Source: Myxococcales bacterium
GTDB lineage: Bacteria; Myxococcota_A; Polyangia; Polyangiales; Ga0077539
DNA length: 64,000 nucleotides
NCBI GenBank assembly: GCA_016793325.1
Contig: JAEUKI010000042.1
Location: forward strand, 50,145-114,144
Reading direction: 5' to 3'
Below are positions 1-8,500 of this stretch, one piece after another. The notes beneath the pieces were generated by a model that was given only the letters and a program-made list of their open reading frames with translations, searched no databases and was not told where the DNA came from. The position numbers and the translations under genes were made by a program. Each line of letters starts with the position of its first letter. Position 1 is the first letter of the stretch.

Positions 1-316
1 CGCCGATCGCTGCGCCGTCGCGTACGCCTTCGCGCGCGGGATCTTGGTCGTCGAGCGGTCGCTGCACCCGAAGCGTCCGCGCGTCGGGCGTATGAACGAA
101 GCCAGGCGGTCCGTGAACGACCGTCGCCCAAGGCTGTCCCTGCGCGTCGAGCGCTCCGATGAACACCATCGGTAGCTTGGAAAAGAGCTCGCGATGCTGC
201 TCTGGCATGTGATCGCGGATCAGCTTGTCGCCGATCTCGCCCATGCGTTCGCGAAGGCCGATCGACGCTTGCAGCGCTTCTTCTCCGCGATGAAACGGCG
301 CCTTGGTGCGCGTCAT
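1..316 (-). CDS. PNPOx-fold FMN-binding protein, N-terminal part only (runs off window edge)
   Basis: An open frame starts at an ATG at 316 and continues past base 1, so only the first 105 residues are present. Stretches such as HMPEQHRELFSKLPMVFIG and DAQGQPWATVVHGPPGF resemble the pyridoxamine-5'-phosphate-oxidase fold, a split beta-barrel that binds FMN. Larger members of this family carry ferredoxin-reductase and 2Fe-2S domains further on, which cannot be judged here. The gene stands five bases downstream of the glutathione S-transferase stop on the same strand, so the two probably share a transcript and a detoxification-type role. The family call comes from recognised sequence style. The substrate is unknown. 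Confidence 0.7.
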   Translation of the reverse strand, partial: MTRTKAPFHRGEEALQASIGLRERMGEIGDKLIRDHMPEQHRELFSKLPMVFIGALDAQGQPWATVVHGPPGFVHTPDARTLRVQRPLDDQDPAREGVRDGAAIG

Positions 317-321
317 GGCGG

Positions 322-942
322 CTACGACGAAGCTCGCTTCATCGCGACGAACCCCGGGAGCGCCTCGACGCGCGCGATCCACGCTCGCGTCCTCGGATAT
401 TCGTCGAGCGAGATTCCGCCCTCGGGCGCGTGCGCCGTGTACGTGTACATCGCGAGGTCCGCGATGGTCTCGTGGTCCGACGCGAGCCAGTCGCGCGACG
501 CGAGGTGCTGCTCCATCGTTCGAAAGAGCCCCTCTGCGCGAGCGCGGTGCGCGTCGTCGTGCGGCGCGCCGAACACCTTGGTGAGCCTCGCCGCGGCGGG
601 CCCGAACGCGAGCGGACCTGCGGCCACGCTCAGCCATCGCTGAACGTGCGCTTGCGCTGTGGGATCCGTCGGGAGCCAACGCCTCTCGCGGTCGTACCGG
701 GTCGCGAGGTAGACGAGGATCGCGTTGCTGTCGGCGAGGACCGTCCCGCCGTCGTCGATCACGGGGACCTGCCCGAACACGTTCAACGCGAGAAAATCCG
801 GTCGTTTGTGAGCCTTGTTCGCGAGGTCGACCGTCACCTCGTCGAACGGGATCTTCATCAACGACAACATCAACCGCACGCGATGCGCGTGCCCCGAAAG
901 CGGAAAGCCATAGAGCCGAACAGGGGTCTTCGATTCACTCAT
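322..942 (-). CDS. Glutathione S-transferase
   Basis: A 206-residue cytosolic-type glutathione S-transferase. The N-terminal thioredoxin-like half begins MSESKTPVRLYGFPLSGHAHR and contains the FGQVPVIDDGG segment with the cis-proline, followed by the glutathione-binding DSNAILVYLA segment (residues about 65-75). The C-terminal half is the usual all-helical domain. The longer upstream open frame is ignored because an ATG at 942 is preceded by a GAGGAG ribosome site nine bases away and matches the normal family start. It is followed closely by the FMN-binding gene and is divergent from a LysR regulator, a common arrangement in which the regulator controls the transferase. The electrophile it detoxifies cannot be told. 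Confidence 0.93.
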   Translation of the reverse strand: MSESKTPVRLYGFPLSGHAHRVRLMLSLMKIPFDEVTVDLANKAHKRPDFLALNVFGQVPVIDDGGTVLADSNAILVYLATRYDRERRWLPTDPTAQAHVQRWLSVAAGPLAFGPAAARLTKVFGAPHDDAHRARAEGLFRTMEQHLASRDWLASDHETIADLAMYTYTAHAPEGGISLDEYPRTRAWIARVEALPGFVAMKRASS

Positions 943-1027
943 GTCGCCGTTCTCCTCGTGTGGGTGCGCGAAACGAAGGCGACTCTGGCGCGAAGGGCGC
1001 GTGTTCGTAATAGCCTCTGAAGCGACC

Positions 1028-1046
1028 TCAGAATTGCAGAACCTGA
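1028..1046. promoter_or_regulatory. Possible LysR-type operator (TCAG-N11-CTGA dyad)
   Basis: In the 114-base gap between the divergent transferase and LysR genes there is a perfect dyad: TCAG, eleven bases, CTGA. It fits the T-N11-A rule for LysR-family binding sites and lies 10 bases upstream of the regulator start, where autoregulation usually occurs. A 4-base arm can arise by chance, so only position and spacing support it. Confidence 0.35.
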
Positions 1047-1056
1047 AAGAATCCCT

Positions 1057-1980
1057 GTGGACTATCTCGAGAGCCTCCGAACGTTCGTCGCGATCGCAGA
1101 CGCAGGCAGCCTCGTCGGAGGCGCGCGCCGTCGCCGCGTGTCTGCCCCGACCGCGACGCGCGCCCTCGCATCGCTCGAAGCGCGGCTCGGCGCCAAGCTC
1201 GTCACGCGCACGACGCGCAGCCTGCGATTGACCGAAGCGGGCCAGCAGTTTCTCGCAGAGACGCGGCCAGCGCTCGCGGCGCTCGAGGGGGCCGAAGCGA
1301 ACGTCTCGGGGCGGCGCGCGCGGCCCGAGGGCGTTCTCTCGATCACGGCGCCCGAGCTGTTCGGCGAGCGATACATCGCGCCGCTCGTGTTCGAGTACCT
1401 GGACGCGCACCCGCAGGTGAGCGTGCGGGCGTTCTTCGCGAACCGTCTCGTGCACTTGATCGACGAGGGCTTCGATGTGGCGCTTCGGATCGGCAAGCTC
1501 CCGGACTCGGGGCTGATCGCTGTTCCTGTGGGGGTGATGCGCGCGGTGCTCGTCGCCGCGCCGAGCTACCTCGCGCGCCGAGGAACGCCCCGAACCCCCG
1601 ACGACCTACGCGATCACGTCGCGATCGGACTCACGATCGAAGGGCAAGAGCACCTCGCGTGGGACCGTCGCGGCGCGAAGCGACGAGACACCGCGGTCGA
1701 GCGTCTCGTCGTCAACACGAACGCTGTGAAGGTCGCCGCGGCGGTCGCGGGTCAGGGCGTCGCGCGCGCGTTTGCGTACCAAGTCGACCGCGAAGTGCGC
1801 GAGGGACGTTTGCGAACGTTGCTCGCGGCGCACGAGCCGCCGCCGGTGCCCGTGCACCTCGTGTATCCCGAGGGGCGCGCGTCGTCGGCGAAGGTGCGTG
1901 AGTTCTCCGCGTTGGCGGTCGCGAGGCTGCGCGAGATGCCGCTGTTGCGGGGCAAAGGCCTCGTCGCCCCGCGTGCTTGA
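1057..1980 (+). CDS. LysR-family transcriptional regulator
   Basis: A 307-residue regulator with the canonical LysR layout. A winged helix-turn-helix occupies residues 1-60 (MDYLESLRTFVAIADAGSLV, then APTATRALASLEARLGAKL and TRTTRSLRLTEAG), and a periplasmic-binding-like effector domain spans about 90-295. The start is a GTG at 1057. It is divergent from the glutathione S-transferase and FMN-protein pair, so these are the likely targets. Members of this subgroup (AaeR/DsdC-like style, LRLTEAGQ motif) often control oxidoreductase or transferase genes. The effector is unknown. Confidence 0.93.
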   Translation: MDYLESLRTFVAIADAGSLVGGARRRRVSAPTATRALASLEARLGAKLVTRTTRSLRLTEAGQQFLAETRPALAALEGAEANVSGRRARPEGVLSITAPELFGERYIAPLVFEYLDAHPQVSVRAFFANRLVHLIDEGFDVALRIGKLPDSGLIAVPVGVMRAVLVAAPSYLARRGTPRTPDDLRDHVAIGLTIEGQEHLAWDRRGAKRRDTAVERLVVNTNAVKVAAAVAGQGVARAFAYQVDREVREGRLRTLLAAHEPPPVPVHLVYPEGRASSAKVREFSALAVARLREMPLLRGKGLVAPRA

Positions 1981-1987
1981 GCGGGGC

Positions 1988-3067
1988 TCAGGTCTTGGTC
2001 GTCGGATCCGCGGGCGCAGGCTCGGTCGCGAGTCCAGCCTTCTTCGCGAGATATGGCCGGTAGTACTCCTCGAAGAACTTGTCCTTCGAGTCTCGCCACT
2101 CGGTCACGCCGCCGAGCAATCGCAGGAGGCGGATGCAGGCAAACGAGATGTCCGGCTGCCACCACAAGAACCCCGCGCGCACGCTGTTGGGAAACAAGTG
2201 GTGATTGTTGTGCCACTCGCCCGCGACGAACCCCGGCCACATCGCGTTGACCGCGAGGCTGTCACGGTCGAAGTCGATCCCCTCGCGCCGACGGTCCTTG
2301 CCGAACGCGTGAAGGTCGTAGTTGTGCGCGCGGATTCCGATGGCCCACACCGCGGACCAGCCGAAGAGCGCCGTCGCGAGCGCGTGCCCGCCGATCGCGT
2401 AGAACGCCGCGTACCAAAAGGCCCAGTTGAGCAAGAAGTGGGCGATCAACCGCGCCGGGTGCGCGACGGAGCCCCACTCTAGGTACTGCTCGTACGTGTT
2501 GCAGCGCATGCCCGTGTGGCGCACGAGGCTGCACACGCGCTCGTACTCGTCGCGCGTCATGTCGCGGCGGATGGGCTGATGCAATTCGCCTGCGAGAAAG
2601 CAGTACAAAAACCCGTTGGTGGCGTTGTACGGATCGCCCGCCTGGTCCGACATCGCGTGGTGAACGTGGTGCGAGACGACGTACACCTCTTCGGGGACGA
2701 TCTTCACCGTGAGGTTGCGCAGGATGAAGAGATAGAACCCGTTGCGGACCTTGTACGCGCGGTGCGTCGCGAACCGGTGCAGGTACATGGTCCCGTGCGT
2801 TCCGATCCACACCATCGCGTAGACGAACCCCACGAGCATCAGCGTCCAGCTGAAGTACCGCGTGAGAAACACCAGCGCGAACGGGAAGAGCAGCAGCGTC
2901 CACAGCCACCCCATGATGGGCAGCCAGGCCTTTCGCGTGCGAAAGATGTTCATCCGCGAGCGCCACTCGCGAAAGATCTCCGCGGTGGTCGGCTTGTACG
3001 CGACGCCGTCCCGAGACCAGCCGTAGCCGGGCTCTTCGAGGACGCGGTGCAAAAATGGAGAGGCCAT
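1988..3067 (-). CDS. Membrane fatty-acid (acyl) desaturase
   Basis: A 359-residue integral-membrane di-iron desaturase. The three histidine boxes are visible: HRFATH, HHVHH (within VVSHHVHHAMSDQAG) and HNNHH (within GEWHNNHHLFPNS), which ligate the two irons in stearoyl-CoA/acyl-CoA desaturases. Hydrophobic segments surround WLPIMGWLWTLLLFPFALVF and the stretch after the second box. It probably introduces a double bond into membrane acyl chains. The frame is open to 3187, but the ATG at 3067 (MASPFLHRVLEEPGYGW) is preferred because the family similarity begins there; the upstream 40 residues are basic and low in complexity. No clear ribosome site was seen for either start. It converges on the LysR gene. 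Confidence 0.92.
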   Translation of the reverse strand: MASPFLHRVLEEPGYGWSRDGVAYKPTTAEIFREWRSRMNIFRTRKAWLPIMGWLWTLLLFPFALVFLTRYFSWTLMLVGFVYAMVWIGTHGTMYLHRFATHRAYKVRNGFYLFILRNLTVKIVPEEVYVVSHHVHHAMSDQAGDPYNATNGFLYCFLAGELHQPIRRDMTRDEYERVCSLVRHTGMRCNTYEQYLEWGSVAHPARLIAHFLLNWAFWYAAFYAIGGHALATALFGWSAVWAIGIRAHNYDLHAFGKDRRREGIDFDRDSLAVNAMWPGFVAGEWHNNHHLFPNSVRAGFLWWQPDISFACIRLLRLLGGVTEWRDSKDKFFEEYYRPYLAKKAGLATEPAPADPTTKT

Positions 3068-3472
3068 GGGTTGAGCTGAGGATTTCTTTTCGGTTCGCGA
3101 TCGATGCGTCGCTCGCGAAGGCTCATCCATCCGCGGGTTCGCAGCGACTTGTGGCGTCGAGGGTTCGCTGCGACGCGCCTGAGACAAACTTGAAGCGCGC
3201 GCAGCCTACACGATCGGGCGGCAGGACGCGCGTGACACTTGCGCGATTGCGAAGCGGGCGTTCGAAGCGCGCCGGTCCTCCAGCGCGACGAGCGATTTGC
3301 GACGCGACTCACGACGCTCGGAGGCGCCTCCGAGCCACGCTTCAGCGACCGAAGTCGTCGTCTGTTGAGAATGCGTGTTCGACACCGCCGCTCATTCGAT
3401 CGACGCGCCTGTCTCGATGGATTCGTCGCGGTTCGACTTGATGTTCACCACGCCAACGCTCGCCTCGCTTCT
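3068..3472. other. Intergenic region upstream of the desaturase
   Basis: About 400 bases between the desaturase start and the stop of the next minus-strand gene. The first 120 bases could encode an N-terminal extension of the desaturase. No RNA gene, repeat or convincing conserved frame is apparent in the rest, which probably holds the desaturase promoter. Confidence 0.4.
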
Positions 3473-4015
3473 TCAACGTTCACCGGTAGCGTGGTTTAGG
3501 TCCGCAGGGTGCGCGAGCGCGAGGACCGATTCGATCTCGATCGGGCGCGGGCGCTCGAGGAGCTCGACGCGCAGCGCGCACAAGCGAATCGCGAGCTCGA
3601 CGCACCGATCGAGCGAGCCGCCGAGCGGCCCGAGAAACGCCTCACGAAACGCGCACACGGGATCGGGATCGACGATCGTGTGCTGCACGACCGCGGCGAC
3701 GGGGAGCGTCCGCTGCTCGCTCACCGCGAGGCCGAGGTCCAAGAGCGCGAGCCTGCGATGGGCCTCGAGCGACGCCCACTGCGCAGGCGCGAGACCGAAG
3801 CGCTGTCGATGCTCGGCGACGATCACGCAGAGCTCTTGTGCGCCCGTGTCTCCGAGCTGCATCGCGAGCTGCACGGACGCGCGCACGGCTTCGTCCGACG
3901 TCGGCTCCGCGCGCAAGCCACGCGCCACCGCGACGACGTCGATGAACATGCCCTTCTTCGGAGCGCCGCCCCACACACGCGCGAGCTCGGCGAGCCCCTG
4001 GATCTCGAGCGCCAT
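3473..4015 (-). CDS. Hypothetical protein
   Basis: A 180-residue protein not recognised as any family. It starts MALEIQGLAELARVWGG and is predicted soluble and mostly helical, with alternating hydrophobic and charged segments and one region rich in Leu/Ala (ASLEAHRRLALLDLGLAV). There is no signal peptide or membrane segment. The start codon lies just beside the repeat-bearing region that begins at 4037. Third-position GC and the absence of a better frame on the opposite strand support it as a real gene, but its function cannot be inferred. Confidence 0.6.
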   Translation of the reverse strand: MALEIQGLAELARVWGGAPKKGMFIDVVAVARGLRAEPTSDEAVRASVQLAMQLGDTGAQELCVIVAEHRQRFGLAPAQWASLEAHRRLALLDLGLAVSEQRTLPVAAVVQHTIVDPDPVCAFREAFLGPLGGSLDRCVELAIRLCALRVELLERPRPIEIESVLALAHPADLNHATGER

Positions 4016-4036
4016 CTTGCACCTCCGATCGATTGA

Positions 4037-4210
4037 AAATTCGCTGACAGAGTTTACTTTAACGCGCGGCGTCTAACGCGGAGTTAGCGCGGCCTAACTC
4101 GTCCCGAGCGCGCTCGCTCGGTGCTCGCCGAGGCCTTCTTCGAAGCTCTCTCTTCGCAGGCTCGCGGACGGGCTCCTTCGCGAACCGCGCCCAGCGCGGA
4201 CAGCACTCTA
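4037..4210. repeat. Degenerate direct copy of the 3' end of the gene at 9348-10130
   Basis: From AAATTCGCTGACAGAG onward this stretch aligns with 9302-9472 over about 170 bases, including an identical block with the small palindrome AGTTAGCGCGGCCTAACT. In the second locus the same bases encode the lysine/arginine-rich C-terminus and stop codon of a hypothetical protein. Here the frame is not maintained and no gene leads into it, so this is a detached remnant. The two copies are in the same orientation and flank the palindrome block and the hybrid kinase. Confidence 0.8.
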
Positions 4211-4310
4211 CGCGGCAGCAAGCGTTCATCATTCGTCCCATCTGTCGGATGGGCTGGGATTTCACTGACGAAATACAGTCGATCGCCGCGCCGGACACGC
4301 GGGTCGATCG

Positions 4311-4548
4311 AACACGAGCGACGCACGCGTCGAGGCGAGCCTCGACGCTGGCTGCTCGCCAAGAGGCGAGCAGAGCGCAACCGCCTTCGGCGGCGCCAAA
4401 AGAGCGACGAAGGAGTCGAAGGGGTGAGCGTGGCCGTTGCTCGCATTTCGTACGCTCCAAAGCCCTGCCGAAGGCGGCGGCGTCCCTGCTCGCCCTTGGC
4501 GAGCAGCCAGCGTCGAGGCTTGCCTCGACGCGTGCGTCGCTCGTGTTG
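4311..4548. repeat. Long inverted repeat, 63-base arms
   Basis: Left arm 4311-4373 and right arm 4486-4548 are reverse complements with only about two differences. They begin AACACGAGCGACGCACGCG on the left and end with its complement on the right. The 112-base centre contains further short self-complementary pieces (CCGCC..GGCGG). If transcribed this would fold into a long hairpin. No coding sequence is maintained through it on either strand; the open frames there are products of composition. Confidence 0.85.
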
Positions 4549-4624
4549 CCTCGACGCGTGCGTCGCTCGTGTTGCCTCGACGCGTGCGTCGATCGTGTTG
4601 CCTCGACGCGTGCGTCGACCGTGT
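4521..4624. repeat. Tandem repeat, 26-base unit, four copies
   Basis: Units start at 4521, 4547, 4573 and 4599, each carrying CCTCGACGCGTGCGTCG followed by a slightly variable seven-base linker (CTCGTGT, ATCGTGT, ACCGTGT forms). The unit overlaps the right arm of the inverted repeat, so the array looks like an expansion of the arm end. There are no unique spacers, so it is not a CRISPR array. Confidence 0.85.
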
Positions 4625-4732
4625 TGCTCGAACGCGATGGCCGACTGCATGACTTCGACACGCCAGCCGACGGCGTTCCGTCAGTGAACTTCCAGGATTT
4701 CTAGCAGAAGTGACGAATGATGAGTGCTTGCT

Positions 4733-4964
4733 GCCGCGCACTGTGCTTCGCAGACCCAGTCAGCGAGTGATCTCGAGCTAGCTCCGCAGGCGTTCTCGCT
4801 CGCGCTCGAACTGAGGCAAGTGCGCTGCTGCGCGAGCGTGCTTCGGATCGCCTGCAAATGTGCAGGTAGGTTCGAGAGACTCTTGTCTCGAAGTTAGAGC
4901 GCGAGCGCGAACGCAAACGCCCACCGAGCGAGCTCGAGACAACTCGCTAACCGGATCTGCGAAG
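4733..4964. repeat. Palindromic dispersed element, copy 1 (MITE-like)
   Basis: The left part (4746-4812, CTTCGCAGACCCAGTCAGCG onward) is matched in reverse complement by 4892-4964, giving imperfect arms of about 70 bases around an 80-base centre. Bases 4733-4872 also match 63861-64000 closely, in the same orientation, so this is a dispersed sequence rather than a local accident. No transposase is encoded. The structure is that of a non-autonomous inverted-repeat element. Confidence 0.8.
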
Positions 4965-5048
4965 CCCCACGACCAGCGGGCAAGTCCTCATCGTGACCCA
5001 AGTTCTGCGAGGGCAAATTCAGGACGAACGTGCGCAGCGCACTCCAGC

Positions 5049-5430
5049 ACATGCAACGAGTGCTTAGCGAGCGCATGCAACGAGCGCGAATCGAGCCGAG
5101 CGCATGCAACATGTGCATAGCCAGCGCATGCAACGAGTGCATGCGCATGGGCGCCGTACTCGGCGGGGCGTCACGGGCCAAGGCGCCCGGACGCCGAGGA
5201 GTTCAGTGATGACTCTCGTGACCGCGGGGCCGCGGGCCGTTGATCGCCGATCCCACAGCCACCTTCCTCGGCGTCCGGTCGCTTCGACCGCAGACGCCCC
5301 GCCGCACACGGCGCCCATGCGCATGCACTCGTTGCATGCGCTGGCTATGCACTCGTTGCATGCGCTCGGCTCGATTCGCGCTCGTTGCATGCGCTCGGCT
5401 CGATTTGCGCTCGCGGCATGCGCTCGCTCT
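5049..5430. repeat. GCATGC-rich long palindrome, 75-base near-perfect arms
   Basis: Bases 5081-5155 and 5310-5384 are reverse complements with about two mismatches in 75. Weaker complementarity continues outward to about 5049 and 5430 and inward through the GGCGGGGCGTC / GACGCCCCGCC segments. Within the arms GCATGCAACGAG recurs several times. The right arm ends about 70 bases before the start codon of the hybrid kinase, so the hairpin would sit in the kinase leader or promoter region. Confidence 0.88.
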
Positions 5431-5500
5431 TTCGAGACACCATTTGCTAAACTTCCGACGGGCTACCACTCGAAACTCGTCTCTCTGGACCGCTAGTCTC

Positions 5501-8500
5501 ATGCCCCAGTCGACGCTCCTTCATGCGCTGTCAGACGCCGCGATCCTCACGAACCCCGACGGCGTGGTCCTCGGATGGAACGCCGCAGCCACGCGGTTGT
5601 TCGGGTGGACCGACGCTGAAATGATCGGTCGACCTCTCGTCGAGCGCTTTCCTCCGGGCGCCCGATCCGCGGTCGGCGAACGCGCGAGACAACTCGCGAC
5701 GGCAGACGACTGGGACGGCGAGTTCGAAGATTTTCACAAGGACGGCAGCCGAATCTGGATCGAGTACCACGTCCGCGCGGTCCGCGACGCCGTCGGCACC
5801 GTCACGGGAGTGCTCGGTGTGTCGCGCCCCCTCTCACGTGTTCGCGCCGAAGAGCTCGCGCGGGAGCAGCGCAGTCGGTACGCATCCGACATCCTCAACA
5901 GCATGTCGGCACACGTCGCGGTGCTCGGTCCGGACGGACGGATCCGGGAGGTAAACCGAGCGTGGACTCGATTCGCCGAGGAGAACACGCCGGGCGGGTG
6001 CGCCCCGCCGTCCACCGACATCGGGATCAACTACGTCGAAGTCTGTCGGAGTTGTTCGGGCGCGCGCTCCGACGAGGCCGAGCCAGCAGCAAACGGGATC
6101 GAGGACGTGCTCCGCGGCAAGCGCTCGTCCTTCGTGATCGAGTACCCGTGCGACTCGCAGTCCGAGCAGCGGTGGTTCGCCATGAACGTCACTCCGCTCA
6201 CAGGCGCTGGCGGCGGGGCGGTCGTCGCTCACTACGACATCACCGCCCGCAAACAGGCCGAGCTGGCCGTGCGCAACCAGAGTCGACGGACCGAGCTGGC
6301 CCTCGCTGCTGCCCACATGGGGGTATGGACGCTCGACCTCGCGACCGAGCGCGTCGATTGGTCGCCCGAGGTGTACGAGATCCTCGGCGTGACCGAGTTC
6401 GACGGCACGATCGAGTCGTGGAGCCGATTTTTGCACCAAGACGACTCGACTGGAATCCGCGCCCATTTCAGCGAGGCCATCGAGCGACAGTCGCCGTTCG
6501 CGGGCGAGTTCCGCATCGTCCGTCCGTCCGGAGAGGTCCGCTGGCTTGCAACCATGGCGCAAGTCGAGTGCGACCCGTCCGGCAAGCCAGCGTGGGTGAT
6601 CGGAACAGTCCACGACATCACCCCTCGCAAGCGGTCCGAGTGGGCGCTGACGACGTACAATCACATCCTCGAGCGAATCGCCGCGGGATCCAACCTCCAC
6701 GAGATCTTGAATCAGGTCGTCGGCCTGGTCGAAGATCAGCTCCCCGGCTCGCTCTGCTCGGTCTTGATCGTCGACAAGTCCGCCGGGTGCCTGCGGTTCG
6801 GGGCCGGACGCTCGCTGCCAGACGAGTACAACCGAGCCGTCGATGGAGTGCCCATCGCGCCAAAGGCAGGGTCCTGCGGCACAGCGGCCTTTCGAGGAGC
6901 GACCGTCACGGTCACGGACATCGCGACAGACCCGCTGTGGGACGACTACCGCGCGATCGCCCTCGCGCACGGTCTGCGGTCGTGCGTGTCCGTGCCGATT
7001 ATCTCCAGCGGAAACGTTCCGGGCTTCGACAAGGGAGAGGTCATCGGCACGTTCGCTCTGTACAACCGCTCGCCCGGCGACTTCGACCGACTGACGTACG
7101 CCGTCCTCACGGGCGCCGAGGAGCTGGTGCGACGCGCTGTCCCGAATGGGTCCGGCTCCGAATCGGATTTGGCCCGCGTCATCGAGGCGACCCACCTCGC
7201 CGGAGTGGCCATCGAACGGGACCACGCAGAGGCGGCCATCCGCGAGAGCGAAGAGCGGTTCCGGTCGGTGTTCGACTCGGCCCCCTCGCCCATCTACGTG
7301 AAGGACCTCGACGGTCGGCACTTGTTCGTCAACAAGGCGACGGCTGCGATGTTCGGAGTGCCCCCAGCCCAGTGGGTCGGCAAGCGCTCGCGCGATCTGC
7401 TCCCAGCGCACATCGCGACAAGGTGCGAGGCCTACGACCGGGCCGTGCTGGCCAGTCAGAGCCCACTGCACGAGCGGCACACCGCGGTCCTGCCCGATGG
7501 GCGAGAGGTGACGCTGCTCGCGACGCACTTGGTGCTGCGAAACAACGTCGGGCCGTACGCGATCTGCGGCATCCTCCGCGACATCACCGAGATGGTCGCC
7601 GCCCAGCGCGAGTTCGAGCGGGTGTGGATGCATGCCCCTGGACCGCTCTGCGTCTCCGGGTACGACGGGTACTTCAAACGAGTGAACCCGGCTTGGACCC
7701 AACTGCTCGGGTGGTCAGAAGAAGAGCTGCTCGCCCGGCCGTGGGCGGACTTCGTCCATCCCGACGATCGCACCCGGACCGAGCAAATCACGCGGGACAT
7801 GATCGAAGGCCAGCCCGTCCATCGATTCGTCAACCGATACCGGCGCAAAGACGGCACGTATCGGTGGCTCTCGTGGGACGCGATCTCGCTCCTCGACGAG
7901 CGGACGATGTACGGGTTCGCGCGGGACATCACCGACGAGAAGCAGCTGGAAGAGCAGTTTCGCCAAGCGCAGAAGATGGAGGCCATCGGGCAGCTCGCGA
8001 GCGGCGTCGCACACGATTTCAACAACCTGCTCACGGTCATCAACGGGTACACCGAGCTGTTCATCGAAGAGATGGCCGCGAACGACCCCAATCGCGAAGA
8101 CATGACCCAGGTGCTGCACGCCGGTCGTCGAGCGGCGGAGCTCACCTCCCAGCTGCTCGCGTTCAGCCGCACAGCGATCGTCGAGCCGAAGGTGCTGGAC
8201 GTCAATCACGTCGTCGATTCGTCCGCTCGCATGCTTCGACGGCTGATCGGCGAGGACGTGCGACTCGAAACGAACCTCGCCAACTTGCCGCCCGTGAAGA
8301 TCGACCCTGGGCAGCTCGAGCAGGTGTTCATGAACCTCGCGGTCAACGCGCGAGACGCGATGCCGCGCGGCGGACGACTGACGATCACCACGGACGTGGT
8401 CGATGCGTCCGACGTCGTGACGACCGAGCCAACCGAGAAGCACGACGGGCCGTACGTTCGGGTGAGCGTGACCGATACGGGCACGGGGATCCCGCTCGAA

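Noticed and set aside
4521..4624. Possible CRISPR array
   Set aside because: The 26-base units adjoin with no unique spacers and no cas genes are in the window.
4059..4741. Several overlapping open frames of 150-200 residues in the palindrome block
   Set aside because: They are translations of the palindromes and tandem repeats on all frames, with repeated Arg/Thr/Ser strings and no start context.
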